This document shows positions 35,692-44,830 of a stretch of DNA of 64,000 nt, one piece after another. The translations under genes and the position numbers were made by a program. The DNA lies in contig CBDCBG010000006.1 of assembly GCA_965214325.1 (NCBI GenBank), forward strand, positions 1,984,001 through 2,048,000. Direction: 5' to 3'. The DNA comes from JAJEFO01 sp965214325. GTDB lineage: Bacteria > Pseudomonadota > Alphaproteobacteria > Rhodobacterales > Rhodobacteraceae. Under the pieces are notes generated by a model, which was not told the origin of the DNA, did no database searches, and was given only the letters and a program-made list of their open reading frames with translations. The stretch's first letter is position 1. Each line of letters starts with the position of its first letter.

Positions 35692-36564
35692 TCACTCCCT
35701 CCGGAACACGAACTTGGCATAGGCGTAGGTCAGGAAGATCATGGGGATGACCATCAGCCAGGCAACCGAGGCGGCATACCCTATCTGCCCGTATTTCATG
35801 CCGTTGAAATAGATGTAATGGCTCAGCGTCTGCGTCGCGGTGCCGGGGCCTCCGTTCGTCAGCATGAATATCTGGTCGAAGGTCTTCAGGCTGAAGATCG
35901 ACTTCAGGATGATGACGACTGCGAGCACGGGGGCAAGCTGCGGCAGGGTCACGTCGCGAAAGACCCGCCAGCCCGACGCACCGTCGACCTGCGCGGCCTC
36001 GATCGTGTCCTCCGGCACGCTGGCAAGTCCCCCGATCAGGACCAGGGTTAGGAACGGGATCCAGCCCCAGACATCCGCCATCACGCAGACCGCGAAGGCG
36101 AGAACGGGGTCAACAAGCCAACTGACATCCGCAAGCGGCGGAATCAGCGCTCCGAACACGGCGTCGAACAGGCCGAATTCCGGATTGAACATGAACCTGA
36201 AACTGACGCCGATCAATGCCGGGCTCATGGCGAAGGGCAGAATCAGGAGCGTCTGCACGCCGGAACGGAATCGACCGCCCGGCGCCAGCAGCAAGGCCAG
36301 CCCGAGCGCCAGGACAGTTGTCAGGCCAACGGTCAGGACCGTGTAGACCGTCGTGACCCAGACCGAGTTCCAGAACGCGGGCTCATAGACAAAGGCCCAG
36401 ACGTAGTTCTCGAAGCCAAGATACTGCTCCAGAGAACCAGGCCTGCTGAGGCGCCCGACGGTGAAAGACAGCCTGAGGCTCTCGATCAAGGGCCAGATGG
36501 CGGTAGCAAAGACCACCACGATTGCCGGCATGACCAAGAGGTACTTGAGCGTGCTGTCGCGCAT
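35692..36564 (-). CDS. Sugar ABC transporter permease (MalF/UgpA type)
   Basis: 290-aa inner-membrane permease starting MRDSTLKYLLVMPAIVVVFA. Six hydrophobic segments and the coupling loop VPEDTIEAAQVDGASGWRVF followed by RDVTLPQLAPVL. NGGPGTATQTLSHYIY is a common MalF-type signature. It pairs with the permease 4 bp downstream. A 91-bp gap with a strong hairpin separates it from the binding-protein gene upstream, which usually gives higher expression of the binding protein than of the membrane components. Confidence 0.92.
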   Translation of the reverse strand: MRDSTLKYLLVMPAIVVVFATAIWPLIESLRLSFTVGRLSRPGSLEQYLGFENYVWAFVYEPAFWNSVWVTTVYTVLTVGLTTVLALGLALLLAPGGRFRSGVQTLLILPFAMSPALIGVSFRFMFNPEFGLFDAVFGALIPPLADVSWLVDPVLAFAVCVMADVWGWIPFLTLVLIGGLASVPEDTIEAAQVDGASGWRVFRDVTLPQLAPVLAVVIILKSIFSLKTFDQIFMLTNGGPGTATQTLSHYIYFNGMKYGQIGYAASVAWLMVIPMIFLTYAYAKFVFRRE

Positions 36565-36582
36565 TGGAGACTGTTCCGATTG

Positions 36583-36612
36583 GAACCACCCCGCATTTCT
36601 GCGGGGTGGTTC
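36583..36612 (-). promoter_or_regulatory. Intercistronic hairpin after the binding-protein gene
   Basis: Perfect 13-bp stem (36583-36595 with 36600-36612) and loop TTTC, lying between the solute-binding-protein stop and the first permease start. No T-run follows, so it is more likely an mRNA-stabilising or partial-termination hairpin than a full terminator. Such hairpins are common in binding-protein operons. Confidence 0.7.
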
Positions 36613-36655
36613 GCCGCTTTCCTGTCCGCGATCCGGTCAGGACGGCAGGGGTCGG

Positions 36656-37969
36656 TTACTCGATGCGTCCGGCGCGACGCAACACCCGGTCGGCTTGCCC
36701 CGCAGCATCCAGCATCAATTGACGGGTATCCCCTCCAGCCGCCGCTTCGGCAATCGCCGCGGACAGGATGTCACCAACTTCGGGCCATTCCGGAATCTGC
36801 GGCATGATGTCGGATTCCTTTAGCGATTCCCAGGCCGCCATCTGAATCCCGTCGTTCGCGGCATTCACCTCCGGATCGGTAAGTGACGAGATATGGGTCA
36901 CCACGTTGTTTACGATCCTCTTTCCTTTCACTTCGCGCACGGTGGCGTTTGCCTTGTCCATCCCGGGGTTGGAAAGCCACTTGAGAAACTCCCATGCCGC
37001 TTCCTTGTTGTCGGAATACTCGGATATCGCGAAAGGCATCGAGATGGCGTAGGTCTTGGTGGTGTCGGCATAGGATGGCATGCCCACGAATCCGACCTGG
37101 TCCTTGGTCAACGTCGACGTCTCCGGGTTCAGGAACGCCGAGTAGAACCACCACCAGCCGGGGATCATCGCAGAATTGCCCTGCATGAACGACTGCCGTG
37201 CGTCCTGTTCGACGAAGGCGACGGAGTTCGGATTTGCGACGCCATGATCCGTCAAGAGCCCCACGTAGTCCTCGGTTGCCTCCAAGGCAGCCTCCGTGGT
37301 CCATCCGGCCGAGCCGTCTTCGTTGAACACGTCTTCGCCCGCACCCCACAGGAAATTCAGCCAGATGAAGAGGGCCTGACGATTTCCGTCATTGTTGTAG
37401 TAGAGCGCAACCGGCGAAATGTCGTCATGCTCCCAGGTCTCGCCCATCGCGGCGACCTCCTCCCACGATGAAGGCGGATTCGGGATCAGGTCCTTGCGAT
37501 AGAAGAGAACCTGCGGGTGCGCGCGCAACGGGAATCCGAGGGTCTCGCCCTCGAACTGCGCGGACCGTGCAAAGGCGGCCGGATAGCGGTCCATGGAAAT
37601 CCCGTCCCGTGCCATCAGGTCGTCGATCGGCATCAGCCAGTGGGCATTCGGCGGACCCCAGCTGTCGAGATAGTTGACCACGTCAAAGGCGCCATTCGCG
37701 GCAATGCCTTCAGCGTTGATCTTCTCCTGCAGCGAGGCGAAAGGAATGAACGTCCATTCGGTCTCGATGCCCGTCAGTTCGGTGAACTCGTCGTCGCGCA
37801 GCATCAGGCCGTCGAACTGAGGCGTCACGACGCTCAGGATGTTCAGCGTGGTTCCGTCGAAAGGCTTCCCTGCCTTCAGGTTGTGCGGCAAGTCCGCTGC
37901 CGCGACCGACAGTGGCAAGAGCGTCAGGGCTGCCGCCGCTCCCAACTTCAGAAAAGTCCGTTTGCGCAT
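36656..37969 (-). CDS. Sugar ABC transporter periplasmic solute-binding protein (family 1)
   Basis: 437-aa extracellular solute-binding protein. It starts MRKRTFLKLGAAAALTLLPL with a classical signal peptide cut after SVAAA. GGGAGG lies 6 bases upstream of ATG 37969. The mature part has the cluster A fold text TLNILSVVTPQFDGLMLRDD, LTGIETEWTFIPFASLQEKI, YPAAFARSAQFEGETLGFPL, WEEVAAMGETW and PGWWWFYSAFLNPETS. Tryptophan-rich binding residues suggest a carbohydrate or polyol ligand, which I cannot specify. First gene of the operon that includes two permeases, the ATPase, a hydrolase and an aldehyde dehydrogenase. Confidence 0.92.
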   Translation of the reverse strand: MRKRTFLKLGAAAALTLLPLSVAAADLPHNLKAGKPFDGTTLNILSVVTPQFDGLMLRDDEFTELTGIETEWTFIPFASLQEKINAEGIAANGAFDVVNYLDSWGPPNAHWLMPIDDLMARDGISMDRYPAAFARSAQFEGETLGFPLRAHPQVLFYRKDLIPNPPSSWEEVAAMGETWEHDDISPVALYYNNDGNRQALFIWLNFLWGAGEDVFNEDGSAGWTTEAALEATEDYVGLLTDHGVANPNSVAFVEQDARQSFMQGNSAMIPGWWWFYSAFLNPETSTLTKDQVGFVGMPSYADTTKTYAISMPFAISEYSDNKEAAWEFLKWLSNPGMDKANATVREVKGKRIVNNVVTHISSLTDPEVNAANDGIQMAAWESLKESDIMPQIPEWPEVGDILSAAIAEAAAGGDTRQLMLDAAGQADRVLRRAGRIE

Positions 37970-38425
37970 TTTTTCCTCCCAATTGAATTGCAATCCGCAA
38001 GATGACCTTAGGGCATGGTGAATACGTATGCAAGAATTCGCGAGTGCGCATTCGACAAGACCCTTCAATGCTGCCACCCAACGCCTTCACGCTCGACGAC
38101 TTCGCGGACGCGAACGCAGTTCGCCTCGATGCGGATCTCGCCAAGGACACGCATCCGGGCGAACTACCTGCAACCTGCAGCCATGCCCGATTCGCCTCCC
38201 TAGAGGACGATCGACCGCAGGCTGCCGCCAGGCACATTTCCCGGCTAGGCGGAACTTCCGGCCGGCAATCCGCTCCTGTTCCCGTCCAACGCGCTGAAAT
38301 GCAACAGCTTCCCGCCGCCAGCGGTGCGGACTTGCCGGGATTAGCCATTACATAAGAAGTCCCTTGACTTCGCCAGAAGAACATCTTAAAGACGCATCAA
38401 CAGGCAAGAAACAACTTACATAAGC
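37970..38425. other. 456-bp region between sugar operon and IS1634-type transposase
   Basis: No recognisable gene. The left part must contain the promoter of the sugar-uptake operon (minus strand). The right part must contain the left end of the IS1634-type element; TTACATAAG occurs twice there (38347-38355 and 38417-38425). I could not define its terminal repeat by eye. Confidence 0.45.
38019..38032 (-). promoter_or_regulatory. Possible LacI-type operator before the sugar operon
   Basis: TGAATACGTATGCA is a near-perfect palindrome with a central CG, the layout of LacI-family operators, about 50 bp upstream of the binding-protein start. On the minus strand TTGCAT and TAAGGT are spaced by 17 bases here and could be -35/-10. 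Suggestive only. Confidence 0.35.
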
Positions 38426-39077
38426 ATGTCCATCCGAATCGACGTGATCCCGAACCAGTTCGGAACCAGGGCCGTCCTCCTCAGGAAGACATGGTGCGAG
38501 GGGCGGCGCGTGCGGCACAAGACCGTCGCCAACCTCTCGGGCCTCGATCCCGCCGTCGTCGACGGGTTCCGCGCCGTGCTCAGGGGCGGGCTCGTCCTCG
38601 ACGACCCCCGCAAGGCCTTCGCGATCCGCCGGGCCCTGCCTCACGGTCACGCGGCCGCCGTGCTCGGCACGATGAAGCGGCTCGGCTTCAGGCGCCTCCT
38701 CGGGCGCAGGAAGGAGCGGAGCCGGGAACTCGCGCTCGCCGCCGTCGCGGCGCGGGTCCTCGACCCCGCCTCGAAGCTCGCCACCGCCAGGGCCCTGGAT
38801 CCCGAGACCGCGACGACGAGCCTCGGATCCCTGCTCAAGCTCGGCCCCGTCACCGGCAACGAGATGCTGGACATGCTCGACTGGCTTCTGCAGCGCCAGC
38901 CCTGGATCGAGAGGAGCCTGGCCAACCGGCACCTGAAGGGCGGGAACACGCTGATCCTCTACGACGTGAGCAGCTCGTGCCTGGAGGGCAGGTGCTGCCC
39001 GCTGGCGGCGTTCAAGGCAGTCCCATACTGCCCGTTTTTTCCCTGACGAAGTCACGATTCACTATCGGTTTCATCCT

Positions 39078-39476
39078 TTGGCCGGTCTTTCGGTGCGATT
39101 TCGCCGGCACCACAGGCGGCCTGACGGGATGCTCCTGATTGTCGAGCGTCCCGACGGAACGCTCGTCCAAGTTCCGGAGTGGATGACGACGCCCGAGGCG
39201 GCCGGGATCGAACTCGAGGACCATCCGAGGCTCTCCCTGCGGAGCCTGGCGGCATTGCGCGACTCCATCGATGCGTTTCTTGTGGCGCTCCAGGCTTCAG
39301 GGAAAGGAGAGTGCGATGGAACGGATTCACGGAGCGATGCAGGGCGAGCTGTTCGCCCGGGAGGCGCCCTTGCCGGCGACGGCGCAGAAGGACCTGCTGC
39401 CGCTTCTGGCGGCGCTGATCACGGCGGCGATGACGGCGGAGCATCCGTCGACGATGCGGACGGGAGGCGGCGATGA
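39078..39476 (+). CDS. DUF5372-like protein of the second recombinase element
   Basis: Open from an in-frame TTG at 39078, but family-like sequence starts further up (DEVTIHYRFHPLAGLSV from about 39045), so the real start may be a non-ATG codon such as ATT 39057. The conserved part is GMLLIVERPDGTLVQVPEWM then IELEDHPRLSLRSLAALRDS with IDAFLVAL. The last 50 codons overlap the next ORF in another frame and are of low complexity, so the functional protein may be shorter. FHPL-x-G is shared with the protein at 21452. Function unknown; always near recombinases in my recollection. Confidence 0.5.
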   Translation: MAGLSVRFRRHHRRPDGMLLIVERPDGTLVQVPEWMTTPEAAGIELEDHPRLSLRSLAALRDSIDAFLVALQASGKGECDGTDSRSDAGRAVRPGGALAGDGAEGPAAASGGADHGGDDGGASVDDADGRRR

Positions 39477-39486
39477 CGATGCATGA
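39316..39486 (+). CDS. 56-aa accessory ORF of the second recombinase element
   Basis: ATG 39316 has GGAAAGGAG 6 bases upstream. The peptide has MQGELFAREAPLPATAQKDL then LPLLAALITAAMTAEH, an amphipathic alanine/leucine helix, and an acidic end GGGDDDA. It overlaps the recombinase start by 14 bases. It occupies the same position, directly before the recombinase, as the small ORF at 22390 in the first element. No known function. Confidence 0.5.
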   Translation: MERIHGAMQGELFAREAPLPATAQKDLLPLLAALITAAMTAEHPSTMRTGGGDDDA

Positions 39487-41521
39487 CGCCAGGATCACTG
39501 CGGAGCACCTCGCGCGCCGGGCCTGCGTCTATGTTCGGCAGTCGACCGGCGACCAGGTTCAGAACAACCTGGAGAGCCAGCGCCTTCAGTACGGGCTCGC
39601 CGACCGCGCCCGGGATCTGGGCTGGAGCCAGGTGGACGTGATCGACGAGGACCTCGGCCAGTCGGCCGGCGGCGGCGAGCGTCCCGGCTTCGAGAGGCTG
39701 CTCGCCGCGGTCTGCTCCGGCGCCGTCGGCATCGTGCTCTCCAGCGAGGCTTCAAGACTTTCGAGAAACGGCCGGGAGTGGCATACGCTTCTGGAGTTCT
39801 GCGCCGTGGTCGGCTGCCTGCTGGGCGACCGGGACGCGGTCTACGATCCCCGTCTTGCGCATGACCGCTTCCAGCTTGGCCTCCAGGGGTCCGTCTACGA
39901 GCTCGAGCTGTCGGTGCTGCGCCAGCGCTCGCTCGAGGCGCAGTGGCAGAAGGCCGGGCGCGGCGAACTGTTCACGACCGTCGCGATCGGCTACGTGAGG
40001 GTCGGGAACGACCGGATCGAGATGGACCCCGACCAGCGGGTGCGCGACGCCGTCGCCCTCGTGTTCAGGAAGTTCGCCGCGTTCGGGAGCGGGCGCCAGG
40101 TGCACCTGTGGTTCCGCCAGGAGGGCATTGACCTCCCTGCGGTCCGGCACGGCCCGCGAGGTCGCGAAGTGGTCTGGAAGCCGCCGGTCTACAACTCCAT
40201 CAAGAAGATGCTGGCGAATCCGGTCTATGCGGGAGCCTACGCGTGGGGACGCAGCATCGTCCGGACCGGTCTCGCCGACGGCCGCAGGCGCACGACGCGC
40301 GAACTCCGGGGCAATCCGGAGGACTGGCCGGTCTTGATCCGGGATCATCACGACGGCTATGTCAGCTGGGATGACTACGAACGGAACCAGCGCATGATCG
40401 CCGACAACGCCGGCTCCCTGGCATCGTCGCGCGGGGCGGTTCGCGGCGGCACCGGGCTCCTCGCCGGCCTGCTGCGCTGCGGCCATTGCGGGCGCAAGCT
40501 CCAGGTCAACTACCGGGGGAAGCGCAGCGCGCGCTACAAGTGCCGCGGGAACGAGGATCAGGACGGCGAACGGTGCGTGTCGTTCGGCGCCCTGCGCGTC
40601 GACGAGGCCGTCGGCGACGCGGTGATCCGCGCCGTTGCGCCGCAGGGCGTGGAAGCGGCGCTTCTGGCGATCGAGGAGGCGAACACGGCGGCGTCGGAGA
40701 CCGTTCTGCAGGCGGAACGGGCGCTCGAAGGGGCCCGGTTCCGTGCCGACGAGGCCCGCTGGCGCTACGAAGCGGTCAATCCCGGCAACCGCCTGGTCGC
40801 GGACAACCTGGAACGGCTGTGGAACGACCGCCTCCAGGACGTGCAGGCGTGCGAGGAGCGGCTGTCGCGGGTGCAGGCGCAATCGCATCGCCAGGAACCG
40901 ACACCGGACGACAGGGCGGCCTGGCTGTCGATGGGCGCCGATCTTGAACGCGCCTGGCGGCACGAGGCGGCCCCGCCGGAACTTCGCAAGCGCATTCTGC
41001 GTGCGGCTCTCGTGGAAATCGTCGTCACCGTTGCCGACGGCGTCGTCGGGCTTGTCCTGCACTGGCAGGGCGGCAGCCACACGGAACTGCGGGTGCGCAA
41101 GAACCGGACCGGCGAGCACCGGATGGTGGCGGGAGCCGAAACCGTGGACCTGGTCCGCGAGCTTGCCAGGGTCATGCCCGACCGCCTGATCGCGGGCTTC
41201 CTCAACCGGGCCGGAAAGAAGACCGGGCAGGGAAACGGCTGGACGCTGGCGCGCCTGAAGGCGTTCAGGTCCACGCACGGCATCCCGGCCCATCGCGACG
41301 GCGAGATGCGGGACCGGAACGAGGTGACGCTGAAGGAGGCAGCGGAACGTCTGTCGGTGCACGAAAGCACGGTGCGGCGGCTGATCGACAGCGGCGCGAT
41401 CCCCGCGCGCCAGGCCTGCAAGGGCGCACCGTGGGTGATCGACGCGACCGCACTGCCCGAACGCGTGCAGGACATTCCGCCGGCACCGGACGCGCGACAA
41501 AGAATGCTTGATTTGCAATGA
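39473..41521 (+). CDS. Large serine recombinase (intact)
   Basis: 682-aa serine recombinase. Start ATG 39473 with GGGAGGCGG just upstream. The resolvase domain (residues 1-150) has RRACVYVRQSTGDQVQNNLE (catalytic Ser in VRQST), DEDLGQSAGGGERPGFERLL and GIVLSSEASRLSRNGREWHT. The recombinase domain includes WKPPVYNSIKKMLANPVYAG. The zinc ribbon is LLRCGHCGRKLQVNYRGKRS with YKCRGNEDQDGERCVSFG. A long coiled coil (residues about 400-470) and a C-terminal helix-turn-helix (NEVTLKEAAERLSVHESTVR) follow. All catalytic residues are visible and no damage is seen, so this element may still move. Confidence 0.92.
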   Translation: MTMHDARITAEHLARRACVYVRQSTGDQVQNNLESQRLQYGLADRARDLGWSQVDVIDEDLGQSAGGGERPGFERLLAAVCSGAVGIVLSSEASRLSRNGREWHTLLEFCAVVGCLLGDRDAVYDPRLAHDRFQLGLQGSVYELELSVLRQRSLEAQWQKAGRGELFTTVAIGYVRVGNDRIEMDPDQRVRDAVALVFRKFAAFGSGRQVHLWFRQEGIDLPAVRHGPRGREVVWKPPVYNSIKKMLANPVYAGAYAWGRSIVRTGLADGRRRTTRELRGNPEDWPVLIRDHHDGYVSWDDYERNQRMIADNAGSLASSRGAVRGGTGLLAGLLRCGHCGRKLQVNYRGKRSARYKCRGNEDQDGERCVSFGALRVDEAVGDAVIRAVAPQGVEAALLAIEEANTAASETVLQAERALEGARFRADEARWRYEAVNPGNRLVADNLERLWNDRLQDVQACEERLSRVQAQSHRQEPTPDDRAAWLSMGADLERAWRHEAAPPELRKRILRAALVEIVVTVADGVVGLVLHWQGGSHTELRVRKNRTGEHRMVAGAETVDLVRELARVMPDRLIAGFLNRAGKKTGQGNGWTLARLKAFRSTHGIPAHRDGEMRDRNEVTLKEAAERLSVHESTVRRLIDSGAIPARQACKGAPWVIDATALPERVQDIPPAPDARQRMLDLQ

Positions 41522-42888
41522 GGTAGAGAGGTGGTCACTATGGACCCGCTCCGTTCGGCCACAACCGCGACGGCAAGAGGGGGAAGATGCAGGTCACTTA
41601 CGGGCTGCTCTGCGCCGCGGACGGCTGTCCGGTCGCCGTGGAGGTGTTCGCCGGCAACGCCGGGGACCCGTCCACGGTGGCAAGCCAGGTGGACAGGGTC
41701 CGGAAGCGCTTCGGCATCGACCGCGTGGCGCTCGTGGGCGACCGGGGGATGCTGACGACGGCGCGGATACGCGAGGACCTCGAGCCGGCGGGGCTCGACT
41801 GGATCTCGGCCCTGAAGACGCAGGACATCCGCAAGCTGCTGAAGGAGGGCGCGGACGGCGTCCCGGCCCCGCTGGAGCCCGAGGCGCTGATTCCCGACGC
41901 GGTGGCGGAGATCACGGGCCCGGACTTCCCCGGCGAGCGGCTGATGGTTTGCCTGAATCCCCGGCTGCGGGAGGAGCGGCGGCGCAAGCGGGAGGAGCTC
42001 CTGAAGGCGACGGAGGAGACGCTGGCGGCGATCGTGGCCGCCGCCGCGCGCCGGAAGCCGGGGCCGGCGAACCGCGACCAGGCCATGAAGGCCATCGGGC
42101 GGGAGGCCAACCGGCGCAAGATGGAGAAGCACTTCGAGATCGCGGTCACGGACGACGGCGTCTCCTGGAGCCGGCGGGAGGGGCGGATCGCCGAGGAGGC
42201 GCGGCTCGACGGCGTCTACGTGATCCGCACCAGCCTGGATTCCGCGTCCCTGGGCGCGGAGGAGGCCGTGGAGGATTGCAAGAGCCTCGCGCAGGTGGAG
42301 CGCGCGTTCCTCGCGATGAAGACCTCGCGGCTGCGGATCCGGCCCGTGCACGTGTACTCGGAGGATCACGTCCGCGCCCACGTGTTCCTCTGCATGCTTG
42401 CGTACCACGTGGAATGGCACATGCGGCGGCGCCTCGCGCCGATCCTGTTCGAGGACGACGACCGCGAGGGCGCCCGGGCGCGGCGCAGCTCGCCTGTGGA
42501 GCCCGCGAAGGTCTCGGACAGCGCGAAGGCCAAGGCCGACACCAGGCGCACCCCCGACGGGCTGCCGGTCCACAGCTTCACGACGCTTCTTTCCGACCTC
42601 GGCACGCTGACGCTGAACCACGCCTCCCTTCCCGGACGGTCCGACAGCCGGTTCCTGCTGGCCTCGGAGCCGACAGAACTGCAGGCGAAGGCGTTCGCGC
42701 TGCTCGGCATGGACCCGGATCGCGATGCCTGCATAAGCGTGACAGCCTGATTCCGGCCAAAACCCCTGTCAGGCATGGCCGAAACCGTCTTCCGGGTCGG
42801 TGAAGAGCTGGCTAGGCGACATCGGCGGTTGCCGCGCCAGGAACCGGCGGGCATTGCCCCGATGCCTTTCCCCAAGGATCCCGTCTTG

Positions 42889-43842
42889 CTATAGAAGCTG
42901 CAGGAGAGGATTCTCGATGCGTGCGGCAATGTCCTCAACAAGTGCCGCGGCGCGGGGGAGTGCAAGCCGTGATTCCGCGAATGCGAGCAACAGGCCGTAG
43001 CCCGCCGCGCCCCGTGCGACGCAAAGCGTCACGCCACCCCCCGCCGGCGCGTAGCCGTTGACCCGCGTGCCGCAGAGATCGACGAGCGTCAGGACAGGGC
43101 TTTCCGGATCACCGGCGCCACCTCTGTCGGGGTTGGCGACGATCTCGAGACTTCCGTCAAGACCACTTAACGCGACCGACACCGAAGAAACGTCAAACGT
43201 TGCGCGCCAGGCGCCTGCCGCAAACGAGGCAAGAAGCATGGTCCTGTCGGCCGTCCTGGAACGTTCCAGAAGCTCATCGAAAGCAGTCGGGTCGACGACC
43301 GCCGAAAGCGAAGAATTCCCGCCGACAGCAATGGCCGCGTCCAGATCCGCAACGTGGATCGGTTCTGCAACACCCTGCGCGCGAAGCTGATGCAGGTCGA
43401 TTCCCCGCTCGATCGCCAGCCTGCGTGCCTTGGGCGAGGCGAGGACGCGGCCGGAGGCGGCCGATTCCGGCATCGCCCGTTCCGGCGTGGCGGACATCTC
43501 CCGCTTCCCAGGCTCCGAATCAGGCTGCGGCGCCTCGTCCACGGCGGCCACCTCCACCGGCTCCGCAACGGACGTGCCTGCGTCGGCCTCTTCGACATCG
43601 TCCATGGCTTCGACGATCATGGCGATGAGATCGCCAACGGGCACGTCGTCCCCTTCTGCCGCCTTCACGGCGCTCAGGTAACCGTCCGCCGCCGCCTCGA
43701 CCTCCATCGTGGCCTTGTCGGTCTCCACCTCGAGAATCGGATCCCCCGCCTTGACCGAATCGCCGTTGTTCTTGAGCCAGGCCACGATGGCGCCCGAGTC
43801 CTGGACCATGCCAAGCTGTGGCATCCGCACTTCATGGGGCAT
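42889..43842 (-). CDS. 2-oxo-acid dehydrogenase E2-like protein lacking the acyltransferase active site
   Basis: 317 aa. Residues 1-78 form a lipoyl domain (EVRMPQLGMVQDSGAIVAWL, DKATMEVEA with lipoyl Lys43). A flexible acidic linker follows, then a peripheral-subunit-binding domain (GRVLASPKARRLAIERGIDL, GVAEPIHVADLDA, residues about 135-180). The C-terminal part is a shortened catalytic-like domain. The signature HHxxxDG near the C-terminus of true E2 enzymes is missing: the aligned end reads VTLCVARGAAGYGLLL then ENPLLQLL. It therefore looks able to carry lipoyl arms but not to transfer acyl groups. ATG 43842 overlaps the E1beta stop by 11 bp. No E3 gene nearby. Confidence 0.8.
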   Translation of the reverse strand: MPHEVRMPQLGMVQDSGAIVAWLKNNGDSVKAGDPILEVETDKATMEVEAAADGYLSAVKAAEGDDVPVGDLIAMIVEAMDDVEEADAGTSVAEPVEVAAVDEAPQPDSEPGKREMSATPERAMPESAASGRVLASPKARRLAIERGIDLHQLRAQGVAEPIHVADLDAAIAVGGNSSLSAVVDPTAFDELLERSRTADRTMLLASFAAGAWRATFDVSSVSVALSGLDGSLEIVANPDRGGAGDPESPVLTLVDLCGTRVNGYAPAGGGVTLCVARGAAGYGLLLAFAESRLALPRAAALVEDIAARIENPLLQLL

Positions 43843-44830
43843 GCACCGGAACTCCCCTGACGATCGCACGGGCATTTGCTGCCACGCCTTCGGGCGTCGG
43901 CACGGTCAGATCCTCGAGCGCCGGACTGAACGGCACCGGCACGTCCATCGCTCCCATCCGGATCACGGGCGCATCAAGATGATAGAACGCCCGCTCGGAA
44001 ATGCGTGCGGCGATTTCGGCCGTGACCCCGAAGTTCCGGTGCCCCTCGTCGACCACGATGGCGCGCGATGTCTTGCGAACAGATTCCAGAATCGTCCTTT
44101 CGTCCAATGGCACAAGGGTCCGCGGATCGACCACTTCCGCGCCGACGCCGTCACCCTCCAGGATCTCGGCAGCCCTTTCGCAGACCTGCCTCATGGACGA
44201 AGTGCCGATCAAGGTGACTTCGGACCCCTCGCGCAGGATCGCCGCCTCGCCAAGGGGAAGGATGTACTCCTCTTCCGGCACCGGAGCCTTGTCCTGGTAC
44301 ATCAGCTTGTCTTCGAAGATCACGACCGGATTGTCGTCGCGGATCGCGGATTTCAGCAGCCCCTTCGCCTCGTAGGCCGAAGACGGCATGGCCAACTTGA
44401 GCCCGGGGACATGCGCCACCAATGCGTGGAGCGACTGAGAATGCTGTGCGGCCGAGCGCCGCGTGGCGCCAAGGTTGGTACGCAACACCAGAGGCACGTT
44501 CAGCTTGCCCCCGGACATATAGTGGGTCTTCGCGGCCTGGTTGCAAAGCTGGTCCATGACCAGATAAAGAAAATCGCCGAACATAAGGTCGACGACGGGG
44601 CGCGATCCTGTCATCGCCGCACCGACGGCAATCCCCATGAATCCGGGCTCGGAGATGGGCGTGTCAATGACGCGGTCGGTGCCGAATTCCTCCACGAGAC
44701 CGGAGAGCACCTTGAAGGGCGTGCCCGCCTCTGCCACGTCCTCGCCGATCAGGAGCACGGTTTCATCGCGCCGCATCTCTTCGGCGATAGCCTCGTTCAC
44801 GGCTTGCGACAGGGTGATTTCACGGGTCAT
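43832..44830 (-). CDS. 2-oxo-acid (pyruvate/acetoin-type) dehydrogenase E1 beta subunit
   Basis: 332-aa thiamine-diphosphate enzyme beta chain, acting with E1alpha to decarboxylate a 2-oxo acid or acetoin and load the lipoyl domain. Text such as LSQAVNEAIAEEMRRDETVL, LIGEDVAEAGTPFKVLSGLV, RVIDTPISEPGFMGIAVGAA, RTNLGATRRSAAQHSQSLHA and PRTLVPLDERTILESVRKTS is typical of PdhB/AcoB. The active-site His in SAAQHSQSLHA is present. ATG 44830 overlaps the E1alpha stop (ATGA). Complete length. Substrate cannot be assigned; acetoin, pyruvate or a branched-chain analogue are possible. Confidence 0.9.
   Translation of the reverse strand: MTREITLSQAVNEAIAEEMRRDETVLLIGEDVAEAGTPFKVLSGLVEEFGTDRVIDTPISEPGFMGIAVGAAMTGSRPVVDLMFGDFLYLVMDQLCNQAAKTHYMSGGKLNVPLVLRTNLGATRRSAAQHSQSLHALVAHVPGLKLAMPSSAYEAKGLLKSAIRDDNPVVIFEDKLMYQDKAPVPEEEYILPLGEAAILREGSEVTLIGTSSMRQVCERAAEILEGDGVGAEVVDPRTLVPLDERTILESVRKTSRAIVVDEGHRNFGVTAEIAARISERAFYHLDAPVIRMGAMDVPVPFSPALEDLTVPTPEGVAANARAIVRGVPVHAP

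Larger units (their letters stand above)
39014..41556 (+). mobile_element. Serine-recombinase-mobilised element inserted in IS1634
   Basis: 2543-bp element carrying only three ORFs: a DUF5372-like protein, a 56-aa ORF and a large serine recombinase. The bases GTTC occur at both junctions (39010-39013 and 41553-41556) and the host frame is restored exactly by removing one copy. This is what crossover at a short core by a serine recombinase would give. Near the ends are small dyads: GGCAGTCCCATACTGCC at 39017-39033 and GGTCACTATGGACC at 41533-41546. No other cargo is present. Confidence 0.82.
38426..42750 (+). pseudogene. IS1634-family transposase, split by a serine-recombinase element
   Basis: The N-terminal part starts at ATG 38426 (MSIRIDVIPNQFGTRAVLLR) and runs to NTLILYDVSSSCLEGRCCPL then AAF at 39013. 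The C-terminal part resumes at 41557 with GHNRDGKRGKMQVTYGLLCA, followed by VALVGDRGMLTTARIREDLE, ITGPDFPGERLMVCLNPRLR, SLAQVERAFLAMKTSRLRIR and VHVFLCMLAYHVEWHMRRRL-like text. The catalytic triad positions (YDVSSS, GDRGM, VERAF) are present. Removing 2543 bp between TTC and TTC restores one 593-aa frame without any error, so the insertion is clean and recent. Transposon ends not identified. Confidence 0.88.

Noticed and set aside
39752..42621. Two very long minus-strand open frames (588 and 618 codons)
   Set aside because: Shadows of the intact serine recombinase and the IS1634-type transposase.
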